This document shows positions 34,390 to 45,100 of a DNA stretch of 64,000 nt, one piece after another. This DNA is from Lytechinus pictus (taxonomy: Eukaryota > Echinodermata > Echinoidea > Temnopleuroida > Toxopneustidae): positions 35,182,965-35,246,964 of the forward strand of contig NC_087252.1 in assembly GCF_037042905.1 (NCBI RefSeq), in the 5' to 3' direction. The position numbers and the translations under genes were made by a program. Each line of letters opens with the position of its first letter. Positions within the stretch are counted from its first letter, which is position 1. The notes below the pieces were generated by a model. It searched no databases and was not told the DNA's origin. It was given only the letters and a program-made list of their open reading frames with translations.

Positions 34390-34950
34390 TTTAGTTGCAA
34401 AAGGGGTTAGGGCCACTTTGGACCATTCCGAGAAAAACCATGTTTTTATTCTCACTTATTGCAATATTCTTATGAGAAACTAAATTGTCATGATGTAGTA
34501 CTCTATCATGTGAACATAAAGAAATCTACCTGTCTTCAATTTTTTTCTATATACTTTTAAAAAATATCATTGTGTACCTAACCCCTTTTGCAAGTAAATT
34601 GAAGTGAATCCAATCTCTTTTGATTAAAGTGTTTTTTTTTGTCAATTCCATTCACGTTTTCATTTGAATTTCAAATTTTCTTTGGTATCATCAGAGTGAC
34701 TGAGAATTTAGAGGTTTAGAGACAGAAAACAATTACATATATGAAAAATGGACCTAACCCCTTTTGCAACTAAACTGAAATGGACCTAACCCCTTTTGAA
34801 AAAAGGGTGATTTTTTTTTGCCATATTAGTTCACTTTTTAATAGGAATTTCAACTTTTCTATGGTATCATCTTATATAGCTACTATAAATCTATACATTA
34901 AGACATAAAAATCAAGTTTGATGAAAAATGGACCTAACCCCTTTTGAAAA
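34390..34950. repeat. Degenerate repeat carrying GGACCTAACCCCTTTTG
   Basis: The 17-bp word (or a close form) occurs at about 34576, 34750, 34781 and 34930, and inverted at 34396. ATTTCAA(A/C)TTTTCT(T/A)TGGTATCAT occurs near 34668 and 34850, so part of this is a tandem unit of about 180 bp. Confidence 0.7.
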
Positions 34951-35085
34951 TGTGCTCTACATATGTAGGAGAAAGGCGGCACAAAAGAATTTTGAGTGGG
35001 AAAATGATTAAATGGAGAGAAAAAACAGAGTAAGAAATGCTGGAGAATAAAGGGGACAGGAAACGTATTAAACATGATAAATTGG

Positions 35086-35213
35086 GGCCCGTTTCATCAT
35101 GAGTTACAAGTATGGTAACTACGATGGTATAACCAACCAATCATAAGCAAGGTTACCACGGTAATCACAATAATAGCAATGTTTTTAAATAGCTGTAATT
35201 CATTATGAAACGG
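35086..35213. mobile_element. MITE with GGCCCGTTTCATCATGAG ends
   Basis: Ends CCCGTTTCATCATGAGTTAC and GTAATTCATTATGAAACGG are inverted repeats; centre with GGTAAC/GGTTACC motifs. 128 bp. Confidence 0.8.
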
Positions 35214-35379
35214 ACACCAGATGAAGAAAGAACGCACGGGGATCCATGAAGATTTTTTTTTGCTTCTCGAAATTTGTTTCTAACAAGAAATGTACTCTTT
35301 AAGTGGTGACAGTTATTTTTTTCAGTAACCATAGTCTCAACCAGTGAAAATTACCATCAAATTGTAATAACCATGTTTC

Positions 35380-35900
35380 CCCCCCCCCCCCGCCCCCCCC
35401 CCCCTCCAAAAAAAACACACTTTTAGGTCAGTACAACAGCCCCCTTTGATCTTTCCGCGGCCTCTGCCGTCTATAATTTAGAGTCGAGATTCTTTACATT
35501 TGTTAAAAACTAAGATTGCTGTATATCTTAACATGTGACAATTTAGGGATGGCAAAAGCACTAGAGACCTCTTTACCTAATCACGACTTGATCTATTCTT
35601 TTCATGCATCTTCCCTTTTGGAATTGGCAAAGGCCTATAAGACGCAATACAAACGATGCTTTGTTTTTAAGTGATATCGCTTGTGATATCGATACTTTAT
35701 AGAGCGCAACGTATCGTCTCAGATTTGCGCTTGCTTGATTCGCTGAATCCTTCGCGTCACGAGCGCGTAACAAAATGAATACATTAATGAATTTGCCAAG
35801 TTGACCTTTGTCATTGCGCTGATGTGCGTATTGTCTAATACACGTACAAAACCACAGTTGACGAGGGAGCATCGTACGAAATTAATATTAATGAGGGCTT
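35380..35900. other. C-rich run and unannotated upstream flank of HSF2BP-like gene
   Basis: C runs at 35381-35404 with one G, then about 500 bp without recognised features. This may be promoter sequence of the plus-strand gene starting at 36086. Confidence 0.4.
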
Positions 35901-36085
35901 ATTTTAGCTTCTAATGGATTAAACAAAATGGCGGTAGCTTCGGGGGCTTGGGCTGAACCCCCCCCCCCCCCCCAGCACTTTCGGCATGCCGGCACTTCAT
36001 ACTTATTAATTTTATGGAAGGCCTGTAATCGGTGGTTGGCGCTGGCGTCCCTGATGATATTTTTGCCAAATTTCAGGATTTTGGA

Positions 36086-36112
36086 ATGGCAGGCACACAA
36101 CTATCGGAAGTT
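36086..36112 (+). CDS. HSF2BP: HSF2BP-like exon 1
   Basis: 27 nt, MAGTQLSEV, donor GTAAGT, phase 0. Short and supported mainly by context; an upstream ATG at 35928 opens an overlapping frame not joined to the gene. Confidence 0.65.
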
Positions 36113-39100
36113 GTAAGTTTATAGTAAAGATATAACAGATATGTAATATTATAATTATATCGGATCTAGAATCTATTATGTTTGTGCATCTTGTAAGAGA
36201 GCCTGTTTTGTCTCTTGATCGAGTAGTCTACTCTACCTCGTCACTCGTCAGCGGGCCTTACTTCGGTCTTCGCCGCGCCCACCGATGGCGCCCGGGGGGC
36301 GCTTAGACTAGTGAGTAGTTCTCGATCTGTTGCCAAGATAGGACTGGGCCTGACGGCGCGCGCATTTGTGTATATTGCCTGGCACCATCCTCGACCTCGG
36401 CGGCTCTGATACTAGGCCTACTCTTCCTATACTGATTGAACATGTTCATATCTACAGTAGATCTAGATCTTCCTAGTCCTACTCTAGTCCTGGCCTAGCT
36501 TAGTAGCTAAGTTCAAATCAAAGTCGCCCAATCATCCTTCGAACATGTTCCTAACTGCTACTCAAGAATCATTTCTTATACAAGAATTACAACATGTATT
36601 GGAACCAACACGTCATAGAAGCGGACAGAAGTCCAACACTTTGGACTTAATGCTTGCTAACTCTGACACCATAGTTACTGCACTGCAGTATCTTCCACCA
36701 TTAGGACTTAGTGATCATGTATGCTTATTTGCCCATTTGAATATAGATAATGACCTGAGAATGTTGGAAACAAAAGAAACTCGTATGATATTTCAGAAAG
36801 GAGATTATGAATCTATGAAACTTTCTCTTGAATCTATCAATTGGGAGGATGAACTTGAATTACTTGATTGTGACCGAGCATGGAATTTGCTGCGAGAGAA
36901 AGTGGAAGTTCTTGTCAAAAAGTATGTTCCAATGAGACAATGTCAATGTAGTAAAGACAAAAGACGGAACATCTATATTACTAAACCAATCCTGAAACTT
37001 TCTAAGAAAAAAGCACGAAACTGGAAACGATATACCAAAAGTGTTTATAGAAATGAAGACGAGAAACAAGCAGACTTAAATTCATATAAGAAGGCAAGAA
37101 ATGAGCTAAGAAAGGCAACAAGAGCAACCAGTCGTAACTTAGGAAGTCTTAGAAGAGATGATGGATCTCTAGTAGAAACTGATAAGGAAAAGGCAGATGT
37201 CCTTAACAAATACTTTTGTGAAGTATTTACTGTTGAAGACTTACAAAACTTTCCAGATTATGTGACTGGAGTAGATGCTGATATACCTTGTATGGAAAAG
37301 TTAGGATTTGAAACATCAGATGTGATAAAAATGATCAAAACCTTAAATGTGAATAAATCAGCTGGCCCAGACGGGATCCATCCTAAAGTGCTGAAGGAGT
37401 TGGGTGAAGTTATTGCAGAACCACTATCTATCATATTCAACAAGTCAATGCATGAAGGTAAAATTCCAGCTGACTGGAAAAAGGGAAATGTATTTCCTCT
37501 TCCCAAGAAAGGAAATAGAACACAGATTTCTAACTACAGACCGGTGAGTCTTACATCGATAGCAGGAAAACTAATGGAAAAGATTGTGAGGAATGCTGTA
37601 ATGGATCATTTGCAAAATAATCAATTGTTGTATTATAACCAACATGGATTCAGCCCAGGACGGTCATGTTCCACACAACTTCTGTATGTGCTTGAAGAAT
37701 GGACGCAGATGCTTGATGAAGGGAAGCCAATCGATGTTTTGTACTTAGATTTTCGCAAAGCATTTGACAGTGTTCCCCATGAAAGGCTACTACGTAAACT
37801 AGAGGGACACGGAATTACGGGCCAACTTCTTATCTGGATGCGAGAATTTTGACAGGAAGAGTTCAGCGTGTACGAGTAAACAGGGAACTATCTCCATGGT
37901 CTCCAGTATCAAGCGGAATACCGCAAGGGAGTGTTCTCGGACCTATTCTCTTCCTAGTCTTTATCAATGACCTATCATCTGCTGTCAACAAGAGTAATGT
38001 TGCTTTATTTGCCAACGACACCAAACTTTACAATATAGTGAGTGACTTATCAAAGATCAAAGATCTGCAAGAGGACCTGGATAGACTACAATTATGGTCA
38101 GCGAAATGGCAGTTACCTTTCAATAGCAGTAAATGTAAAGTTCTACACATCGGAAGGAATAATCCAGAAGCAAAATTTTATATGTTGGAACAAGAGGTGA
38201 AGTCAGTAGCTACTGAAAATGATCTTGGGGTAACAGTTGATAATCAATTGAAATTTCATCAGCATGTGTCTCTAGCTGTTAATAAGGCATACCAACTGCT
38301 TGGAATCGTAAAGAGAACTTTCACTCAACTAAACAAATCTACCTTGCCCATTCTCTTCAAGACATTAATTAGACCACATCTGGAATATGGGAGCGTCATC
38401 TGGAACGGTAGATTTACAGAACATGCCAAGAAGGTTGAGAGAGTACAGAGGCGAGCAACAAAACTAGTGAAGGACTTGAGAAACGTACCATATGAAAGGA
38501 GACTCAGGGAACTTAACATGTACTCACTCTATTATAGAAGAAGGAGAGGAGATATGATAATGGTCCACCAGATTATGCATGGATTGGTCAACATTTCTCC
38601 AGACCATTTCTTCTCCAAGTCTGGTAGTAACTCTACAAGAGGTCACTCCATTAAATTATTGAAATCCCATAGCAAACTGGATGTGAGAAATAAGTCTTTC
38701 AGTAGAAGAGTCATCAATGACTGGAATAGTCTTCCTGAAAACCTAATACAAATGCCAACAACAGACAAATTTAAAAGAAATATTGATATATTTTGGCAAA
38801 AAAACCACTTTGAGCTTCCATGACTCCTCACGCAAGCTCATGAAGTAGTAGTTTTCAGTGACCAATCATACAAGAAACGACCGGGAATTACAGGCTTGCG
38901 CCTTCATTCCGTACCAGATGATGATGATGATGATGAAGACGAGTTAGGACTCTAACGACAATGTAATCTAACTTAGTTGGGTGTCACACTGAGCTCAGTT
39001 GGCTTCCCTCACTGTTTAAAAACTCCTCAAACAGACTGCAGTCAGCTGTCTATAATAGACTCTGTTTTAGACAGCTAAAATTCATCCGTTTTTAGGTGTT

Positions 39101-42100
39101 TTTAAACTTGATTTTTTTTTATCATATTAAAAAAAAGCATTTTATTGCAATGTTTGATTATTATTTTTTGAAGAAACTTAAGTTTTAAAACTTGTTTGTA
39201 GAACCCCAACGAACAGAGACTGAAGCTTTAGTTTTGCAAAGTTTTGGTCTTACTACTAGGTCTAAGTAAACTCTAGATCAGGTTTAGATCTATACAGTAC
39301 TAAGTCTAAAAAGCAAATAAACTTTAGGGCCAGCAGTTTCTTATTCTCTAGAAAATCAACTCATGATAGGTGTACTGGTTAAATTGAACATTAGTCGATG
39401 AATCAGAGTCAGTGTTTTTCAAAACTAGTAACACTTATCCAACTTACAGGGTCTAAGTCTACACAGCAAAAACTGAGGTGTTAACCGGTGTACATAGAGG
39501 ACCACACCAGTTGTTTTACACCGGTGTTATATTGGTGGTGTTAGTTTTACACCCATAGGTGTTATTACAACACCTTTGGTTGTTACATTAACACTCTTTG
39601 GTGTTATGTTCAATCTCTAGGGTGTAATGTTAACACCTCAGGGTGTGGTCCTCTATTAACACCAACTGGTGTCAGTTTTAACACCACATTTTTTACAGGG
39701 TAGATGTGCATGCAGCAATGTTGATTCACTCATTTATTTTTCTCATTCGATTTCAAATAGAGAACAAAATAGCAAAAAATAGAGATTTTTTAACATTAAT
39801 TTTTAAACAGGTATTAAAAACAAGACAGCCCAAAGCTGAATTGGGTGGAATTTAGATCTAGGCCGCCTAGAGCTACAATACTATGATCACACAATAAAAT
39901 GCAAAAAAATAATCAATACTTTAGAATCTATATCAATTTTTATCATAGAATAAATTTTTGAAACTAGAATAAACTAGAACAAACTTTTGTACAGGTAAAA
40001 TAAAAATGTAATACCAAGAAAATTGTTTTCAGAATAAGATTAAACTTTCTTTAAAGTTTGTAAAATGATCGTGCCTATGCTGGTTTAAAAACAGGTTATA
40101 GAAAATAGCCATTTTTGTAGGGATGAAAAATATCCAGTTACAGTACATACTCCACTAGAATGACAAAATGGCATCATTTTGTTGTTGTTGTTGATTTGTG
40201 TCTCTCAACTAAAGCTTTTTTCCTGAGACTGGCTATGTAGTTGGGAAATTGGACACATTAGAATACCTTTCTTCATTCTTGCAATTTGTCTTTCCTTCCA
40301 TCTTGCAGCAAGGCTTGTTGAAAGAGCTACAGCTGAATGTGACAGAGCTGACCTCAGAATGGAATATCTTCAAACATGAAACTACCAATCATCAGGTAAA
40401 TATAATGTATCATTCAAAATTAGTAGGGAAAAAAAAGAACTTGCATTTTAAAAAATATTGTTTTTCACAATTTATTTGATACTATGAGTAGTAGAGTCTG
40501 GTTTTCCCCCTTTGGTAACATGAACACACAAATTTCAAAATTTGGCAGAATATGACCATGGTGTTGTAAATATTTGGATAAAAACAGGCTATGATCTTTC
40601 AATGTAACTTTCTGATATATAATCTCTAAATTTTCAAGATAGATGTTCAAAAGTCCCTTTTTAAAGAAAAAGTTGAGACAGTACAGGTATGACAGAGAGG
40701 GCACTATATCCAGAAATCTAAAATTCAATTTTTACCAAAAATCAACTGAAATATATTCAACTTAGAGAAGGTCAACTTTTTAATCTTATATTTAGCTGAA
40801 ATAATTAAATTCTTATGTTTTACATTGATTGCAGGAATATAACGAGGCATTTACCTCAGTGAAGAAGACCGCGCTCAAGGACTTACAGACGGAGATCAAA
40901 ACCTTAAAGGATAATCTCAATCAGACATTGACCTTTGACCTCATCCAGTCTCTTGCCGAGGAGCAGGAGCTTGAGCAAGGTGGGATGATGGTATTCATTG
41001 GAAGGGGGTGGGGGTGGGGGGTATAGTCTCGTATAAGTTAGTCAATTTCAATTTAAACTCTGGTCTAAAGTTTTGCTTTAAACTATGGATAGTCAGTTGT
41101 GACATAAATTTCTAACAATAGAAGTTCAATGTATCAACTCATTTGACTCTTAAATCATTCCTAACTGCAAATGAGAAGGATAAATAAGATAGTCCTCTTC
41201 ACTATTAAATACAGTAATTAGTAAAGAACACAGTAGACATTATAAACATTATAAGAATGCAATGCAGACAAATTTGTGACAGCTTTGGATTTCAAAATAA
41301 ATAGATTTCAAACTGCAGGCTATAAAATTTTTCATAAATTTACAAATAAACGCGAATGTCTTTACAATTTGGATTCAACTGGAATATGAAGTCCCTAAAA
41401 TTTGTATTCTTATTTTACTTTGAAAAAAATTGCAAATATTTCTTATAAGCTAAGTTGTGGCAAGAAATATACTTTGAAAGAAAAATGTCTGTTATCAATA
41501 CTAATTGTAATCATCATGCAGTTTATTTCTACGTGGCTAATAGCTGTGAGGAAACATATTACCTTTCACAGCTCTGGAATATAGTCACAGCCAAGCAGAT
41601 GAGACACAGAAGAGATGTGACCACTGGAAGTCTAGACATGATTCTACTAGATTACTCTATGAACAAGAAAGAAAGGTAAAATAATGGTTCTATGACAATT
41701 GCTATGCTATAAATTCCACGCATTAATCGAATGACTAACTTCAACCCCGGGTTTAACGTACACTATGAAACCTATGCTAAACCTGACATAAAACGCTATT
41801 GTAACCCAAACCCAAGTATGTCTTAGACAAAAAGCCTGGAGAATTGTCGCACAAGCAAATCTGTCACCGAAATATCTCTATCATACCCACACATTCAGTG
41901 TCTTGATGGTTTCACCCATATCTAATAGATTTCTGACTATTCATTTTCAGACGTTGTGTAAGCATAGGTTATCTAAAGACAAGCCGGACTCTTGAAACTG
42001 CCCAAAATGAGGTTAATGATTTGAAATTATTTATTCTCAAAAGTCGTATGTTTTTAAAAGTAAGATAAGTAATCACCCACACATGTTAGCGAAAATATTT

Positions 42101-45100
42101 TAAATTATTTTCAGAAGTTGTCCCAATTTTTAATGGGATGCTGTCACTAGCGTACCTACGGGAGGGGCAGTCTGCCCCCCTGACGAACCACCACCCATGT
42201 ATGTATGCCTGCCCCCCTGACGAGCTTGAAAGACCTTTTTGCCCCCCCTGACGAAAATCCTGGAAAATCCTAGGTACGCCACTGGATGCTGTCTAAGCTT
42301 ATACCTTGAAACCATTCAATTTTAGATCTTGCATATCACAGAGTAAATTATCTTAGATGAGGAATCACCCATATCTCTTAGTGAAAAGATTTGAAAGTGT
42401 TTGAAGTGATATTAAAGACGACCACAGCTCTTTTCTTCTTTAAATAAATTATGGAATCACCCATATCTCTCTGAGCTTAAAGATTTTTAACTTCATTTTC
42501 TAGACGTTTCCATGGCAGAGAAGAAAGAGTAGGGGTTTCATGGTACATCATGTACTCTTCAGGGGCAAGTGTCTGTCATAAATAGGACCATTCAAATTCA
42601 AATTTTTATTTGAAACTATTCTTTTTCAGAAGTTATTTTTGTTAAATAGTGAGTTACCTAAGCTCTTGAAGTATAAAATCATCCACATCTCTTTGCAAAA
42701 ATGTTTTAGAATATTCATTTCTAAGAGAAGTTATCTTTTTAGAGAGTTATCTAGATAAACAAAACTCTTTAAATATGGATTCTCCCATATAAATACTGAT
42801 TTTAGACTATCAGTTTTCAAGAGATGTCTTTTAATGGTAATTTTAGATGAGCAAAGTTCTTGATCACCCACATCTCATCAAAATAATATTTTAAACAATC
42901 TATTATTTTTCAGGAGAAGTTGTCTTTAAAGAGCGAGCTATCTAAGATGAATCAACGTGTATCAATGCAGTCTGAGTACTGTGCGGGTATGGGAGCCATC
43001 TGCTGTACACTTCTCTGGAGAGCTTCACAACATCAACAAACTATCCCAGCTTTACTCACCGGCGTAAGTTATCTTAGTATACAAATGTTGCATGCACTGC
43101 AAAAACTACGGTGTTGATTTAACACCAGCCCGGAAACTATATATGTCCACACCAGAGAAGTATTGAAACAACACCAGTTTGGAAATAAACTGATGCTGTT
43201 TTAATACTAATTGGTGTTGTATAAACACCTATCTGGTGTTAAACCAAAACAAAACTGGTGTTGTTTGACACTTCTCTGGTGTGGACATATAGATTCCGGG
43301 CTGGTGTTAAATCAACACCAGAGTTTATGCAGTATGTGAGTGCATCATCAGTAGGTTTTGTGAGCATAAGGTCACCATGGAACTATTAATGCGCCTCGTG
43401 GGTTTAGCCTAGATTTCCATAGTTACTGCATGCTTACTAGTCCTACTGATGCACCAACAAACCTGTGTATTATTTGTTTTATAGAATGGTGGATTTTTTT
43501 TTTTTTTATAATTTTTTGTTTACAACCATGCATTACCGACGCATGACAAATTTAACGGAGGCATGGCCGGAGATGCGCCGTTAATTACTTATGTATGGTT
43601 GCTATTCCTTATAATATATCGTAAACAAAAATATCTATGGTTGCCAGAAGGATGACTGAAACTATGGTTCCCAAATTGACACAAATGCAAATATTTCCTG
43701 ATGGGTGCATAGTTCTACCAGACGTTGAAAGCTCTGTATATTTGGTTCATATTTGTCATAAGTATTACATGCAAAAGATGGCTACATAGGAAATTAGATA
43801 GAATGATCAAGAAATTTGACTTCAACAAATCAAATTCAAAAGGGTGCATTCAGGACTTACGTGTGATTATCTGAGTTGTGTTTTAACAAAAAAAATATCT
43901 CTTCAATGGTTTTCCAGAATTATATTTCAAAATGTCTTTAGAAAATTATAGTTTCTAGATCTATATATTCCATGTACATATGATTGTATAATGCTATGTA
44001 TATTTCACGGTATATATTTCATGTTTTTAATCAGTGGAATAATATATTTAGAAAATAATCCCAGTTGTCATTTTGGATTTTTTATCCTAACAGCATTAAT
44101 TAAATATGAAACTATAGAATGTTTATTCCATATATAGCTAAAATATGTATTTGCTTTTAATGATTGTTTTGAGAGGATCTTGGTCATTGCTGTTTGCTAA
44201 TTGTTTGAATAATTCTTTCAGTCCCAGATGGAGAATTTCATGTCAGTGGTGTGTCATACTCTAGAAAGCTTCATGGCTACGTATCAATCTGAGGATTTGC
44301 CTTCAGAGCAGAGTGAAGAACTTCAGTTTGTAATGGCTCTATGTGGAACAGTGACTAGTGAGTAGGAAGTAGTCAAAGGAGTGCATGCACCTTAATAAGC
44401 CAGTTCACGGTTAGCTCATGATCAACTTTTCTCAAATGACCTTTGTGATTTTTCATTAGGATAAGCACTATCATTTTCAAATGTAGATGTTGCGTAAGCT
44501 CTACCGGAGAGTATTCAAATTCTAAGAACAAAAGGCATTGTATAGACCAGGTGACTAGAATAGTACATCAGGGATAAAGTTTGGAAATCTGTTTTATTGT
44601 CTGCCTTTGGCACATTTGAATATTGTTTAGGCTACTGTCAAATACCAGTGATTATGAAGGCTCTATTTATTACTCTTCAGCTTGGATGTGATAAATATTT
44701 TGAAAGGAATACATGAATAATCATCAAATCACAAATGCCTATGTCAGTGAATTTGAAAGCCACCTTCATGGCTGTCTCCAATGACCTTTTTCTGCTCGTG
44801 CGCAGTTTACAACCGTGAACAGGCTTATTGCTGAAAGATAGGAGCAAAAACCACACATTGGTCATGTATCTTGTTATAAATTGAATTGAAAACTATATCA
44901 TCCCTGTATGGGAAATATTGGACCTTCACTGGAGCATAACTGAACAAACAAAAACGTTTCAAAATAATTGAAGTTTATATGTGAGATCACATAAAATAAT
45001 CAGTTAAATATCGACAAGATTAATGTTTAATAACACTAAATTATGAAAAATGAATAAAGATCTGGAGGTACGTTTAGTAATTCAATAATACATAATAATA

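Noticed and set aside
35573-35872. 99-codon minus frame
   Set aside because: No recognisable motif, start context or splice partner; composition not unlike flanking non-coding DNA.
41563-41679. Alternative reading of HSF2BP exon 4 beginning CEETYYLSQLW
   Set aside because: Phase does not match the exon 3 donor; the frame from 41572 does, and ends in phase 0 for exon 5.
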